Counted from the stretch's first letter, positions 17,108-28,346 are shown. The stretch: 64,000 bases of DNA from Oceanobacillus chungangensis (GCF_003369565.1 NZ_PIOD01000002.1:243070-307069); one strand, 5' to 3'. Translations and numbers: made by a program. The notes: a model not told the origin generated them from the sequence alone.

Positions 17108-19405
17108 TTGAAGGGATATTGGCATTTTCCGGCAATTTCTGTTGCAATGGCCTGTTTAACGAGCCAAATTCATTTGATTTTTCTTATTGGCTTCTTCTTG
17201 TGGCTAAGTTATTTATATTATGATGGTCGCTTAAGGAAAATACCTATCCTTATTTCCTTGATCATCTTCCTCTTTTTCTTAGACCACCTGCCTCGACTTG
17301 ACACGCAAATAGATCATACTGGTATGGTTCCTAATGTTTATGAACATTTAAAAGGCAGCATCAGTAGTGATGTATTAAAAACAGATAATAAAGTAGAGTT
17401 TACGTTGCACGAACAACAAATGGATGCTAAGCTCCTTATAGTAATCTTTCCTGAAGCTGATACGAACCAAGCAGATTCAGGGAATGAAATTAAAATGTTA
17501 AAGCATGGTGCGACCTGTGTAATCAATGGAGAATTGGAGCTACCAAGCACAAGCCGGAATCCGGGTCAATTTGATTATCGAGCATATTTATTGTCGAATG
17601 GGATTACACATCAGGTCATCGTAAATTCACCTGAAGATATTGAATGCCAAGGATCTAGTATTATTAATCGTTTTTATAAACTCCGTTCGGATTTAATTGC
17701 TTTCGTTGAAAGCAGAGTTAGTGCAGAGACATCGGCTTGGTTAACTTCTTTAGTGTTAGGTGATGATTCCAAATTACCAGATGAGACGGTTAAATTATTC
17801 CAGAGGTGGGGTCTTTCACATATTATTGCAATCTCTGGTTCAAATATAGCCTTACTTCTAGCGCTGATATATTTCTTGTTGATCAAGTCCAATCTACTTA
17901 CGAAAGAGAAAGCGCAATTCATCGTCTTACTCTTCCTTCCAATTTACGGCATTCTAGCAGGTGGTGAGCCTTCAGTCTGGCGTGCTTGTGTGATGGTGAT
18001 GTTCTTTATATTAATAAGGTAATTTAAGCTTAAATTTAGTATTACGGACGTACTTTCCATTACGTTTATTATTCTTATTCTCGCTGAAAAATATATTATA
18101 TACCATATAGGATTTCAATTATCGTTTATGGTTACTTTCGCACTTTTGCTTTCAAAGAATTGGCTCATGAATTCTAACTCCTTGTTCATGCAGACACTGC
18201 AAATAAGTTTTGTTTCGCAAATGATGATTATCCCACTGCAATTCAGCTACTTCTCCATGCTGCAACCATTATCGATTTTATTGAATGTCTTCGTCGTTCC
18301 TTACTTTTCCCTTTTTGCTATACCACTTATGTATGTTCTCCTTCCACTATCAGTCTTACCAAAAACTTTACTTAAGATTATTGATACGATGTTCGTAAAT
18401 GTACATTATGCTGTAATCAACTTTGTTAGGTGGGTGGATGGGATTGCGGATTATCCCTTTATGATTAGTTCTGTGTCACTAATCTTCACAATACTGTATT
18501 TTATTATATTTTTTGCATTTATGGACCAGCTAATACGGCAAAAATTACAGCAATCGTTTATGATTGGTATATTCTTGCCGATTCTAATTTGCGTGGTCGC
18601 ATTGCGCCCATATTTATCACCGATTGGTACCGTAACGATGCTGGATATCGGCCAAGGCGATGCTTTTGTTATTGAGCTTCCTTATCGTAAAGGGGTTATC
18701 ATGATTGATGCAGGTGCAAGATTTAACTTCGATGATATGCAGGCGACGAATTCCAATGCAGAACAAATCATCAAACCTTTTTTATATTCTAGAGGGATTA
18801 AAAAAATTGATGCCTTAATTTTGACCCATGAAGATATAGACCATGTTGGAAGTGTTGCATACATGGCAGGTGATTTAGAAATAGAAAATATTATTGTTAG
18901 TGACTATTATCAACTAACAGATGAAAATATAAGATTATTGAGAGCTTATGATATCAGGATTAAACGAGTAAAACGAGATGATTCAATAGTTATCCAGGAA
19001 CAAAAATTCCATGTTATTGCACCGAATAACAATTATCATTCAGGAAACGAGAACTCACTTGTTTTGTATACAAAAATGGGTGGGAAGAGCTGGCTATTTA
19101 CTGGAGATATTGGCAAAGCTCAGGAGAAAGAAATAGTGAAAACATATCCTAACTTAACGGCTGACGTGTTAAAGGTTGCGCACCATGGGAGTAGCACATC
19201 AAGTGATAGGGAGTTTTTACAACAACTTAATCCTCATATTGGCTTAATTTCCGCAGGCGCAAATAATATGTATGGACATCCGACAAGCGAGGTATTGGAT
19301 GCTTTAACAGCGGAAGGAATCAATATTTTGCGTACGGATATCAATGGCGCTGTACAGTATCGATTTAAAGGAAGCAGGGGAATTTTCTATACGCATTTAC
19401 CATAA
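17108..19405 (+). pseudogene. comEC: ComEC DNA-uptake channel, interrupted by one in-frame stop
   Basis: One reading frame of 766 codons runs from the TTG at 17108 to the stop at 19405, broken only by TAA at 18020-18022 (codon 305). Without it the frame continues 'ILIR-FKLKFSITDVLSI', and the full length (765) is normal for ComEC. The N-terminal half has a DUF4131-like OB region and the start of the competence channel domain ('AISGSNIALLLALIYF'). The part after the stop has more membrane helices and a metallo-beta-lactamase-like domain ('MLDIGQGDAFVIELP', 'LTHEDIDHVGS', 'KVAHHGSSTSS'). An internal ATG at 18128 has no evident ribosome binding site. It is a true nonsense mutation or a base error. 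Confidence 0.88.
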
Positions 19406-19604
19406 TCTGAACCGAAATAAAAAAATGAGCATGCTTCTGGAATCTCCCTTATGCCTTACTGATAAAGAAACTACTTCGGAGCTTATCCGGATAACTTAGA
19501 TTTCTGTGGCGAGAAAATCGCTCACGTCCAGGCATTGGATCTGGGGGTGGGCTATTACTGTTATGCGACTTGATAGAAGTTTGAAAACAATAATATAACA
19601 CAAA

Positions 19605-19628
19605 AAGAGACTGCGCTTACAGTCTCTT
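19605..19628 (-). terminator. Terminator of yqzM
   Basis: AAGAGACTG and CAGTCTCTT form a 9-bp stem with a 6-base loop, followed on the minus strand by TTTGTGTTAT. It lies just downstream of yqzM. Confidence 0.75.
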
Positions 19629-19649
19629 CCAAAAATTATGTAGTGATAT

Positions 19650-19784
19650 TTACTGCCCAAATACACTGATTACTACCCCAATTGCGAAAATGAAAACAAA
19701 GAAAAGAAATGGCCAAACAAATCCGTGAATAGAGTCAACAACATCATTATTCCTAGACTGTGGGTCTTTCTCAAATTCGTTCAT
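19650..19784 (-). CDS. yqzM: YqzM family small membrane protein
   Basis: A 44-residue protein, MNEFEKDPQSRNNDVVDSIH then a single membrane helix to the C-terminus. The start 'MNEFEK' and size match B. subtilis YqzM, which sits at the same place beside comEC and holA. The ATG at 19784 follows GGAGGGG; the longer open frame upstream has no site. Function unknown. Confidence 0.88.
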   Translation of the reverse strand: MNEFEKDPQSRNNDVVDSIHGFVWPFLFFVFIFAIGVVISVFGQ

Positions 19785-19975
19785 ATCTACCCCTCCTATA
19801 TCAATCATAGTATAAAGTAAATTCAAAAAAAAATCCACTAATCATAGATTTTTCCTCCACATTTAGAAAAACTTAACTGCGATACTTATACTTAGATAAC
19901 ATAAACTATGTGTATTAAAATATCATGTAATCGTTAGTTTCTAGAACTAGCTGTTGCATGTTAATATAGAAATTA

Positions 19976-20012
19976 GCAAGAAGCTTTTTCATTAGGAAGC
20001 TTCTTGCTAATT
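19976..20012. terminator. Strong hairpin upstream of holA
   Basis: A near-perfect inverted repeat, TTAGCAAGAAGCTT and AAGCTTCTTGCTAA, with a 10-base loop. It lacks a long T tract on either strand, so it may be a weak terminator or a transcript-stabilising structure in the 293-base gap between yqzM and holA. Confidence 0.45.
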
Positions 20013-20077
20013 ATTGCTTGCTATTATTGAACTTCCGCTTTACCATTAGTTATATACATGTCCTGGGGTGAGAATGA

Positions 20078-21109
20078 ATGTCGTTTATGGAAGTAATGAA
20101 GCAAGTTAAAAAACAACAGATAGAGCCTTTATATTTCTTATATGGCTCAGAAGCTTACTTCATCGATCGCTTGCGTTCGCAGCTAATTGCGAACATACTT
20201 AAGGGTGATCGAGAAAATTTATTTGTTTATGATTTAGAAGAAACTCCAATCCAAGAAGTGATTGCTGATGCAGAGACCTATCCATTTTTTGGTGGGCAAA
20301 AATTAATTATCGCTTCAAATCCTGTATTTTTGAAAGCAAAGCCTGATAAATTACCATTTGAACATGATCTTGAAGCGTTTTCGAGATATATAAATAATCC
20401 GGTTGACTATTCCATTATCGTTTTGATTGCACCATACGAAAAAATTGATGAACGGAAGAAGATCAGTAAGTTACTGAAGAAAAATACAGTTGTAGCAAAT
20501 TGTGAACCGATAAAAGAGAGTGAAGTAGCCAAATGGATTAAAACGTTAGCAGATGATTTAAAAATTACGCTCGAAAAAGATGTATATGACATGATTGAGA
20601 CTGAACTCTCTTCAAACCTCCGATTATTAAAGGAAGAACTTGAAAAGCTAGCAATGTATGTAGGAGAAAACGGTGTCGTAACAATGGAAATTGCGGAGAA
20701 ATTAATTGCACCAACATCGAATAGCTCGGCATTACGGCTTGTTGATGCAGTAATTGAAAGGAATTTACATAAAGCAATAGCAATTTTTAAAGACCTCGAG
20801 AAAATGAAAGAGGAGCCTATCGCTTTAATTGGGCTGCTTGCCTATCAGTTCCGGACAATTTTACGTGTCAAGTTATTAAAATTAAAAGGATACTCGCAAT
20901 TTCAAATGCAAAAACAATTAGGCTTACATCCATATGTGATAAAAATTGCGATGAGTAGAGAAAACAAATTTTCTACTAAGAAATTAGAAGATATTATGAA
21001 TAGGCTAGCAGATGCAGACCAAATAATGAAACAGGGTAAAATGGAAAAAGAGCTCGCATTTGAACTTTTACTTTTTGATTTAATTCATAAATCATCACAA
21101 GTCCATTAA
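20078..21109 (+). CDS. holA: DNA polymerase III subunit delta
   Basis: A 343-residue clamp-loader subunit (YqeN) that opens the beta clamp. It begins 'FMEVMKQVKKQQIEPLYFLYGSEAYF', the usual delta N-terminus. Central 'AKWIKTLADDLKITL' and C-terminal 'ALIGLLAYQFRTILRVK' blocks fit the AAA-like and collar domains. The length is standard. It is between yqzM and rpsT as in B. subtilis. Confidence 0.94.
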   Translation: MSFMEVMKQVKKQQIEPLYFLYGSEAYFIDRLRSQLIANILKGDRENLFVYDLEETPIQEVIADAETYPFFGGQKLIIASNPVFLKAKPDKLPFEHDLEAFSRYINNPVDYSIIVLIAPYEKIDERKKISKLLKKNTVVANCEPIKESEVAKWIKTLADDLKITLEKDVYDMIETELSSNLRLLKEELEKLAMYVGENGVVTMEIAEKLIAPTSNSSALRLVDAVIERNLHKAIAIFKDLEKMKEEPIALIGLLAYQFRTILRVKLLKLKGYSQFQMQKQLGLHPYVIKIAMSRENKFSTKKLEDIMNRLADADQIMKQGKMEKELAFELLLFDLIHKSSQVH

Positions 21110-21153
21110 AGCAAGTACATTTGTACATAGTGCGAGAAGCTTAGGTCAAAAAT

Positions 21154-21187
21154 AAAAAAACGATCCATAGTCGGATCGTTTTTTTTA
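21154..21187. terminator. Bidirectional terminator between holA and rpsT
   Basis: AAAAAAACGATCC and GGATCGTTTTTTTT form a stem with A and T tracts on both sides, suited to end both convergent genes. Confidence 0.9.
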
Positions 21188-21454
21188 TTATGCGCCTAAG
21201 TTATTTACTTTTTTAGTTAGACGAGATTTTTGACGGTTACCACTGTTTTGATGGATAAGTCCTTTTTGAACAGCTTTGTCAATTTTTTTAGTTGTATTTT
21301 TCAATGCAACTTTTGCATTTTCAACGTCGTTCGCTTCAACTAATTTTTCAACGTTTTTAATTGCTGAACGCATTTCTGATTTTTGAGAGTGGTTAAGCAC
21401 ACGTTTCTTTTCGTTAATACCAACACGTTTGATTGCTGATTTAATATTAGCCAT
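21188..21454 (-). CDS. rpsT: 30S ribosomal protein S20
   Basis: An 88-residue basic ribosomal protein, 'MANIKSAIKRVGINEKKRV', binding 16S rRNA. The ATG at 21454 follows AGGAGGTG; three upstream codons in frame are not used. It is a conserved convergent neighbour of holA. A divergent arrangement with gpr places its promoter in the 394-base gap. Confidence 0.97.
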   Translation of the reverse strand: MANIKSAIKRVGINEKKRVLNHSQKSEMRSAIKNVEKLVEANDVENAKVALKNTTKKIDKAVQKGLIHQNSGNRQKSRLTKKVNNLGA

Positions 21455-21848
21455 TTTTTTCACCTCCTAAAAAGGTAATGATTCAAATTAAGTTTAGCAT
21501 AGTTAAATATTCTCTAGATAAAACTTAGGAATATATGCAATTACATTAAAGTGGACAAAAGTTATTTTACCAAAGGAGCCACGCGATTTCAATACTTTTA
21601 TCATTTAATCGCTCAATTTGTATGTTTTTGCTTAAGTTGTCCATTCTAATATTGACAATAGGCGTTTTCTAAAGGATCTATAAAACCGCCGTCACATGCA
21701 TAGGATTAACAGCTTTGGAGGAAATACATGGAGATTCCTAAAGGAGAAAGCCCGTGAGGTCTAATCAACATAAAGTAATTTAGCAGTTTGCCTAAAAAAT
21801 AGACAATAAGTGTCGAGATTAAGTATAAAACGAAGGGATGCTTCAGAA
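21455..21848. other. Intergenic region rpsT/gpr with a decayed repeat remnant
   Basis: 394 bases without a gene. It must hold the rpsT promoter (reverse) and the gpr promoter (forward), neither of which I can place with confidence. At about 21712-21775, 'GGAGGAAATACATGGAGA' and 'GGAGAAAGCCCGTGAGGTC' resemble a worn copy of the composite repeat core. Confidence 0.4.
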
Positions 21849-22946
21849 ATGGAAGATACAAACAAAGTATATCAAGTTAGGACCGACCTAGCCGTAGAAG
21901 CAAGGGATATGTACGTAGAAACGGAAGAAAAACAGGAAAGTCATATTAAAGGTGTCACATTTAAAGAAAGAGCTGAGCGGGATGTGAACATATCCTATGT
22001 CGAGATTGATGAGGAAGGTGCGAAATTATTAGGAAAAAAGGCAGGTTCATACGTTACGATCTATGCGGATGGAGTAAAGAAACAGGACACCGCAAGGCAA
22101 GAGGCAGCAGCTAGAATACTGGCTAAAGAACTGGAACAATTAATTGCAAAAAATAATATCTCTGAGAATAGTACTGGATTAATTGTTGGTCTCGGTAATT
22201 GGAATGTCACGCCGGATGCACTTGGACCAATGGCAGTAGAAAAAGTGCTTGTAACAAGTCATTTATTTAGACTGAATTATGAAACTGTGAGTGAGGGGTA
22301 TCGACCAGTTGCAGCAGTTACACCAGGTGTAATGGGAGTAACTGGGATTGAAACTGGAGATATTATTCATGGTATCGTGGAGAACTTCAAGCCAGATTTT
22401 GTAATCGCAATTGATGCACTCGCATCAAGATCAATTGAACGTGTAAATGAAACGATTCAGCTTTCTGATTCCGGTATACACCCTGGGTCTGGTGTTGGAA
22501 ATAAAAGAAAAGAGATTAGCTTCGAAACACTGGGTATTCCAGTAATAGCTATTGGTGTTCCAACAGTCGTTGATGCTGTTACGATTACTAGTGATACAAT
22601 AGATTTCATCTTAAAGCATTTTGGCAGGGAGTGGAATGAAAAGGATAGACCTTCTAAATCGCTTGCACCAGCAGGGCTGTCTTTTGGAGGGAAGAAATTT
22701 ACGGAAGAAGACCTTCCTGATGATCAGAAGCGAAAAACATTTTTAGGAATTGTTGGGACTCTACCAGAAGAAGAAAAAAGAAAGTTAATAGAGGAAGTGC
22801 TAACACCGATTGGGCATAATATGATGGTAACTCCGAAAGAGGTGGACGGATTCATGATTGACATGTCCAATGTGATTGCAAATGGGATAAATGCGGCATT
22901 ACATCAGAACGTTGATGTTGATAATTTTGCATCGTACTCAAGATAA
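21849..22946 (+). CDS. gpr: Germination protease GPR
   Basis: A 365-residue aspartic-type endopeptidase (A25) that degrades small acid-soluble spore proteins during germination. It starts with a short propeptide before '[11 protein letters not shown]'. Conserved blocks include '[18 protein letters not shown]', '[15 protein letters not shown]' and '[16 protein letters not shown]'. I prefer the ATG at 21849 because a GTG at 21810 has no ribosome binding site; GAAGGGA lies 10-15 bases before the ATG. It is followed by spoIIP. Confidence 0.94.
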   Translation: MEDTNKVYQVRTDLAVEARDMYVETEEKQESHIKGVTFKERAERDVNISYVEIDEEGAKLLGKKAGSYVTIYADGVKKQDTARQEAAARILAKELEQLIAKNNISENSTGLIVGLGNWNVTPDALGPMAVEKVLVTSHLFRLNYETVSEGYRPVAAVTPGVMGVTGIETGDIIHGIVENFKPDFVIAIDALASRSIERVNETIQLSDSGIHPGSGVGNKRKEISFETLGIPVIAIGVPTVVDAVTITSDTIDFILKHFGREWNEKDRPSKSLAPAGLSFGGKKFTEEDLPDDQKRKTFLGIVGTLPEEEKRKLIEEVLTPIGHNMMVTPKEVDGFMIDMSNVIANGINAALHQNVDVDNFASYSR

Positions 22947-23046
22947 TCTACTCTATTAAAGGCTATTTACTTGTGAACTTTTAGTTCTACTTTCTAATCG
23001 TCGCTCATAGATTTTACTAAGAGTGACCTTTAGAAAGGGTGGAATC

Positions 23047-24222
23047 ATGCTATTAAAAAATAAGAGATACCAACATAAACAAGGAAAGCTTTTATATAGA
23101 AGAAGTGGGATATATCTTATAAGTGTCATCGTTCTCTTTCTTGCGATTGGTCTTCTAACAACAGCACAACCAGCATACCGATTTTCTTCTAAAACGATTA
23201 CGAATTGGACAAGTGATATTGACCCTACGATATTTATGAATTTAATTGGTATGGAAAATAGAGCATTTAAACAAACTCTATTAGAGGAAAGTGTGTTGCC
23301 AAGTTTTTCTAAGACTCTCTTTCAAGTTGCAACAAGCTTAACTCCAAATGACCCACGGAGTTTACTAAGAAATGAAATCCCGGGATTTTCCTCGTTTGAT
23401 CAAAACATATTAATTGCTGGGGAAGGCACGGATTTTACGAATTATCCAATTGAATCTTCAGCACCATTAGAAGAGATATTAGAGGAGAGGTTAGCAGTCA
23501 TTGATGAAGATACATCAAAGGGTGAGGACATTGATGAAGATACGTCCAGTACAGCGCCAACTACTGGCAAACGTGATGTCGTGTTTATCTATAATACACA
23601 TAATCGCGAATCCTTCTTGCCATATTTGCCGGGAACGAATGGTTCAGATAATGCCTTTCATAAAGAGGTAAATATCACCAATGTCAGTGACCGTTTGGCA
23701 AAAGCACTGGAAGCAAAAGGGATTGGTACTCAAGTTGATAAGACGGATATCGGAATGGTACTCAACGAAAAAGGAATGGAGTATTGGCAATCGTATGATG
23801 CTTCTGGTGAAGTAGTAGAGGCGGCCATAACATCAAATAAGGAGATTCAATATATATTTGATTTACATCGTGACGCACAAGGACGGGATGTTACAACGAA
23901 GGAAATTAACGGTGAGTCTTATGCGAGAATCATGTTCATTGTTGGCAGTGAAAGTAAGAATTTCAATAATAATACGAAATTGGCAACGAAGCTGGATCAA
24001 TTAATAGAAGAAAAGTATCCCGGTTTAAGTAGAGGGGTTATTCCACAAGGTGGTCCCGGAAATAATGGAATATATAATCAGGATTTAACTGATAATGCCG
24101 TTTTAATCGAGTTCGGTGGTGTAGAAAATACGCTAGAAGAACTATATCGATCTGCCGATGCAGTAGCAGAAGTGTTTAGTGAATATTACTGGGATGCGGA
24201 AGCAGTAAATGCAGCCCAATAG
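23047..24222 (+). CDS. spoIIP: Stage II sporulation protein P
   Basis: A 391-residue membrane-anchored peptidoglycan amidase/endopeptidase that, with SpoIID and SpoIIM, drives engulfment. It has an N-terminal helix (about 21-42). The C-terminal amidase domain carries zinc-ligand candidates in 'IYNTHNRESFLPY' and 'FDLHRDAQGR', and 'VLIEFGGVENTLEE' with the catalytic Glu. The ATG at 23047 follows AAAGGGTGGA. Synteny gpr-spoIIP-yqxA-lepA is conserved. A short duplicated 'IDEDTS' lies in the linker. Confidence 0.94.
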   Translation: MLLKNKRYQHKQGKLLYRRSGIYLISVIVLFLAIGLLTTAQPAYRFSSKTITNWTSDIDPTIFMNLIGMENRAFKQTLLEESVLPSFSKTLFQVATSLTPNDPRSLLRNEIPGFSSFDQNILIAGEGTDFTNYPIESSAPLEEILEERLAVIDEDTSKGEDIDEDTSSTAPTTGKRDVVFIYNTHNRESFLPYLPGTNGSDNAFHKEVNITNVSDRLAKALEAKGIGTQVDKTDIGMVLNEKGMEYWQSYDASGEVVEAAITSNKEIQYIFDLHRDAQGRDVTTKEINGESYARIMFIVGSESKNFNNNTKLATKLDQLIEEKYPGLSRGVIPQGGPGNNGIYNQDLTDNAVLIEFGGVENTLEELYRSADAVAEVFSEYYWDAEAVNAAQ

Positions 24223-24234
24223 GAGGTAAAATCA

Positions 24235-24546
24235 ATGGTACGCACATTTATTGTTATCCTATTGCTTGCAGTATTCTTTCTTGCTGGCACCCTGTATGGA
24301 TCGGACCGTAATCAGGATATTGCGAATGTCAGCACGGCAGAAAATATCGACCAAACATCATCAGGGCAAATACCTGTAGTAACAAAGACTGAAGTTGTAA
24401 ATGAGATGACAACTGGAAATTTAATGGAAATGGAACAGCAGGAGCAGTTTATTCCTAAATTTGCTTCATTTCTAGAAGTAGTAGTAACTGGTTTCTATGA
24501 AATTGTAGTTGAGGTCCTTTATCAAATTGCTCAATTATTTTTTTAG
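24235..24546 (+). CDS. yqxA: YqxA family protein
   Basis: A 103-residue protein with an N-terminal membrane helix (about 3-20, 'FIVILLLAVFFLAGTLYG') and a hydrophobic C-terminal helix (about 78-103). It matches the YqxA family by position between spoIIP and lepA and by its N-terminus. GGAGG precedes the ATG 12 bases after spoIIP, so it is likely co-expressed in sporulation. Function unknown. Confidence 0.82.
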   Translation: MVRTFIVILLLAVFFLAGTLYGSDRNQDIANVSTAENIDQTSSGQIPVVTKTEVVNEMTTGNLMEMEQQEQFIPKFASFLEVVVTGFYEIVVEVLYQIAQLFF

Positions 24547-24831
24547 CAGATTGGAAACTATCGCTGCTGATAGAGTTGATAGTCATTAGGTGTTATCTAT
24601 TGTTAAGTAGGTGCAAGCTCTCATCCTATATTTTTTGGGATCGAACCTATGAAATAGATTCTGTTTTTGTTAAGCTAACGCGCAGTGCGAAGTTTCACAT
24701 TGTACTTAAGTTTCACTTAATCATTGAATATCCTTGATTCTATTGCTATAATCATCATATTAATTATCCTTGAAATTTAAAGTTTTTTACTTTGTTAAAG
24801 GGTAAAAGACATGTAGGAGTGAACAGCAAGA

Positions 24832-26640
24832 ATGGGGAAAAAACAACGAAACGTACGTAATTTTTCGATCATCGCTCATATTGACCATGGTAAATCAACT
24901 CTGGCTGATCGGATTTTAGAGAATACACAAACCGTAACAAAGCGAGAAATGAAAGAACAGCTTCTTGATGCAATGGATTTAGAACGCGAAAGAGGCATCA
25001 CAATTAAATTAAATGCAGTACAGCTTCAATATAATAGTAAAAATGGGGAAGAATATATTTTCCATCTTATTGACACACCTGGTCATGTCGATTTTACATA
25101 TGAGGTATCACGAAGCCTTGCAGCATGTGAAGGGGCAATCCTTGTTGTCGATGCTGCGCAAGGAATTGAAGCACAGACACTTGCGAATGTGTATCTTGCA
25201 ATGGAAAATGATTTGGAAATTATCCCGGTAATTAATAAAATTGACTTACCGAGCGCAGATCCTGAACGGGTGAAGCAAGAACTTGAAGATATTCTAGGAA
25301 TAGATAAAGATGACGTTATTTTAGCATCAGCAAAAGCGAATATCGGAATTGAAGAAATCCTAGAACGGATTGTTGAGGTTGTACCAGAGCCAAAGGGTGA
25401 TCCAGAAGAACCCCTTAAAGCCCTTGTTTTTGATTCATTATATGACTCATATCGTGGCGTTATTGCCTATGTATGTATTAAGGAAGGCTCAATTAAAGTT
25501 GGCGATAAAATCAAAATGATGGCTACAGGTAAGGAATTTGATGTAAATGAAGTAGGGGTATTCACACCGAAAATTGCAGCAAGAGATGAGCTGCTTGTTG
25601 GTGATGTTGGGTATATTACTGCATCGATGAAGGATGTTAGTGATACCCACGTTGGGGATACTATCACAAATGCGAATCGCCCTGCAGCAGAAGCACTTCC
25701 GGGTTATCGACAGTTAAATCCGATGGTATATTGCGGATTATATCCAGTCGATTCGAATGATTATAATGATTTAAGAGAAGCACTTGAGAGATTGGAATTA
25801 AATGACGCAGCATTACAGTATGAACCAGAGACGTCACAAGCATTAGGTTTCGGATTTAGATGTGGGTTCTTAGGCTTACTGCATATGGAAATTATCCAAG
25901 AGCGTGTGGAACGAGAATTTGATATAAACTTAATCACTACTGCACCAAGTGTTATTTTAGAGGTTGAGGCAACAAATGGAGAAACAATTACGATTGATAA
26001 TCCTGCAAGCATGCCAGACCCGCAGTCTATCCAAGAAATTCGGGAGCCATATGTTAAAGCAACAATTATGGTACCAAATGATTATGTAGGTGCGGTAATG
26101 GAGATAGCTCAGAAAAAACGTGGAACTTTTGTTGATATGCAATACTTGGATGATATTCGTGTAAATGTTATTTACAATATACCACTATCCGAAATAGTTT
26201 ATGATTTCTTCGATCAATTGAAGTCGAATACGAAGGGGTATGCTTCCTTCGACTACGAAATGATCGGCTATCAGCAGTCCAATCTAGTGAAGATGGACAT
26301 CCTGCTAAATAGTGATACTATAGATGCATTATCGTTCATTGTTCACCGTGATTTCGCATTCCATCGCGGAAAACAAATTGTTGATAAGCTGAAAACACTT
26401 ATTCCAAGACAACAATTTGAAGTGCCTATCCAAGCTGCTATAGGTAATAAAATCGTAGCACGTTCAACTATCAAAGCTGTGAGAAAAGACGTAACCGCGA
26501 AGTTGTATGGTGGAGATATTTCTAGAAAACGTAAATTACTAGAGAAACAAAAAGAAGGTAAGAAACGCATGAAGATGGTCGGCTCTGTAGAAGTACCTCA
26601 AGAAGCATTTATGGCTGTATTACAAATGAATGATGATTAA
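24832..26640 (+). CDS. lepA: Elongation factor 4 (LepA)
   Basis: A 602-residue ribosomal GTPase. It has G1 'AHIDHGKST', G3 'DTPGHVDF' and G4 'NKIDLP', then EF-G-like domains and the LepA-specific C-terminal domain ending '[15 protein letters not shown]'. The length is normal. A 285-base gap with no gene precedes it, holding a direct repeat AGTTTCAC (24691 and 24709). It ends in a hairpin terminator. Confidence 0.97.
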   Translation: MGKKQRNVRNFSIIAHIDHGKSTLADRILENTQTVTKREMKEQLLDAMDLERERGITIKLNAVQLQYNSKNGEEYIFHLIDTPGHVDFTYEVSRSLAACEGAILVVDAAQGIEAQTLANVYLAMENDLEIIPVINKIDLPSADPERVKQELEDILGIDKDDVILASAKANIGIEEILERIVEVVPEPKGDPEEPLKALVFDSLYDSYRGVIAYVCIKEGSIKVGDKIKMMATGKEFDVNEVGVFTPKIAARDELLVGDVGYITASMKDVSDTHVGDTITNANRPAAEALPGYRQLNPMVYCGLYPVDSNDYNDLREALERLELNDAALQYEPETSQALGFGFRCGFLGLLHMEIIQERVEREFDINLITTAPSVILEVEATNGETITIDNPASMPDPQSIQEIREPYVKATIMVPNDYVGAVMEIAQKKRGTFVDMQYLDDIRVNVIYNIPLSEIVYDFFDQLKSNTKGYASFDYEMIGYQQSNLVKMDILLNSDTIDALSFIVHRDFAFHRGKQIVDKLKTLIPRQQFEVPIQAAIGNKIVARSTIKAVRKDVTAKLYGGDISRKRKLLEKQKEGKKRMKMVGSVEVPQEAFMAVLQMNDD

Positions 26641-26651
26641 ATCTATTTTTT

Positions 26652-26701
26652 GGGGGAGCTTAAAAGCATTCAATTGCTAAAAAGCTTCCTCAATTCTTTT
26701 T
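26652..26701 (+). terminator. Terminator of lepA
   Basis: GGGGGAGCTT pairs with AAGCTTCCTC (10 bp with two G-U pairs), with an inner AGC/GCT extension, followed by TTCTTTTT. Confidence 0.75.
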
Positions 26702-26794
26702 AATAAAGGCAAAAAATGATTGAACTGCTGCTACCGGTCCATCAATAAGCTCTGTTGTTTTTCCAGATTGAGCATGGGGGCATAGGAAGTAGTC

Positions 26795-27141
26795 GATATA
26801 AACAGCGAACCTGAGCCACGTTGATTCCCGCAGGACAAGAAAGACCTCGACAGCGTTACATCGCACAATGAAATTCGTTTTTATTTTCAAGGAGTCTCCT
26901 ATGCTCTGCTACAATCAACCGCGATTAGAGAATTAATGCCTTCGCATCTTATAAAGAGAAAGATAACCGTACAACCCCAGCGGAAGAAATACACGAAGAC
27001 TCCTGCGGGAAGAAGAGCCTAGGTGAGACTTCGAAGTGGTACACCACAAGAAGGCTCACCAGCTCCCCGCGGAAAGCGTAGTGTATTTCTGGAGCGACAG
27101 CCATTGACTTAAATATCATCCTAAGTTAGTGCATTTATCTA
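26795..27141. repeat. Composite intergenic repeat, copy 2 (with extra module)
   Basis: Left end GATATAAACAGCGAAC (26795-26810) and right end GTGCATTTATCT (to about 27140) resemble the inverted ends of copies 1, 3 and 4. Inside, 26819-26929 is bounded by GTTGAT and ATCAAC and carries the ~65-base extra module (26831-26896, inverted relative to copy 4). The core CCAGCGGAAGAAATACACGA to TATTTCTGGAGCGAC lies at 26977-27098. It fills the gap between lepA and hemW. Confidence 0.75.
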
Positions 27142-27175
27142 AATAGCAACTTTCTATGTAAAAGGAGTGAGACGT

Positions 27176-28336
27176 ATGAACGAAGTCCAATCTGTCTATA
27201 TTCATATTCCTTTTTGCCAGCAAATGTGTCATTACTGTGATTTTGTTAAGTTTTTTTATAACGAAAAACTTGCAACAGAATACATAGAGGCATTAGCAAA
27301 TGAAATCAATATGAATATTACAGGATCAAAAAATAAAATAAAAACAATTTACATCGGTGGGGGAACGCCGACCGCACTTAATTTACAGCAATTACGTTCT
27401 TTGCTGACGATTATTGATAATAAATTCGATATTGCAAGCTGTGAGGAATTTACAATAGAAGTGAACCCTGGTGATATCGATGATGAGAAAACAAAATTAC
27501 TGAAAGATTTCGGTATATCACGTATTTCCTTTGGTGTTCAAGTAATGGATGATAAATTACTTGCGGAGTTGGGAAGAATACATCGTGTAAGTGATGTGTA
27601 CAAAACGGTCGATCTATTAACGAAGCATCAGTTTTCCAATATTAGTTTAGATTTAATTTACGCATTGCCAAATCAAACTGTTGAACAGTTTAAACAATCA
27701 TTGGATGAGGCACTCGCCTTTAATTTGCCACATTATGCAACCTATGGTCTGCAAATCGAGCCGAAAACAGTGTTTTATCAACGTCATAAGAAAGGGATGT
27801 TGCATCGACCCTCCGAAGATGATGAAATAACAATGTATGAAATATTAAAACAAACGATGCGAGCTAATGGTGTTAGGCAATATGAATTAAGTAACTTTGC
27901 CATACAGGGATATGAAAGCAAACATAATTTAACATATTGGAGTAATGGCTATTATTACGGTTTTGGAGCTGGGGCACATGGTTACTTACCAGAGCAGCGA
28001 ATAACAAATCTAAGACCATTACCTGCCTATGTTAAAGAAGCAATGACTAGTGGAAGACCAGTATTGCAAACAGAGAAAATAACCCTTAAGGAAAAATTAG
28101 AAGAAGAAATGTTTTTAGGACTTAGAAAAATTGCTGGGATTAACAAACAATTATTTACAAATAAATATGGATTCTCACCAAAACAATTATATAAAGAGCA
28201 GATTTCCGATCTTATTCAACGAAATTTATTACTGGAAACGGATGATTTTATTCAATTGACAGATACCGGAATGCTTTTAGCGAATCAAGTATTTGAAGAG
28301 TTTATGTTAGAAGATTCCGACTTAATAGGTGTATAG
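27176..28336 (+). CDS. hemW: Radical SAM heme chaperone HemW
   Basis: A 386-residue protein formerly called HemN. The radical-SAM cluster motif is 'CQQMCHYCDF' (CxxxCxxC), with 'IGGGTPTAL' for SAM binding. It lacks the N-terminal extension of true coproporphyrinogen dehydrogenases, which supports the heme-insertion chaperone role known for HemW. The ATG at 27176 follows AAAGGAG; the GTG at 27167 is too close to that site. It lies directly upstream of hrcA, as in B. subtilis. Confidence 0.93.
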   Translation: MNEVQSVYIHIPFCQQMCHYCDFVKFFYNEKLATEYIEALANEINMNITGSKNKIKTIYIGGGTPTALNLQQLRSLLTIIDNKFDIASCEEFTIEVNPGDIDDEKTKLLKDFGISRISFGVQVMDDKLLAELGRIHRVSDVYKTVDLLTKHQFSNISLDLIYALPNQTVEQFKQSLDEALAFNLPHYATYGLQIEPKTVFYQRHKKGMLHRPSEDDEITMYEILKQTMRANGVRQYELSNFAIQGYESKHNLTYWSNGYYYGFGAGAHGYLPEQRITNLRPLPAYVKEAMTSGRPVLQTEKITLKEKLEEEMFLGLRKIAGINKQLFTNKYGFSPKQLYKEQISDLIQRNLLLETDDFIQLTDTGMLLANQVFEEFMLEDSDLIGV

Positions 28337-28346
28337 GGCAAGATTA

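Noticed and set aside
18128..19405. Second half of comEC as an independent gene
   Set aside because: It has no ribosome binding site, begins inside a membrane domain, and is in frame with the first half across one stop codon.
19430..19600. Possible extra repeat copy downstream of comEC
   Set aside because: Scattered GC-rich words are present, but I could not align them to either repeat family with confidence.
24691..24716. Direct repeat AGTTTCAC upstream of lepA as an operator
   Set aside because: Only two 8-base units 18 bases apart; no known regulator fits and chance is plausible.
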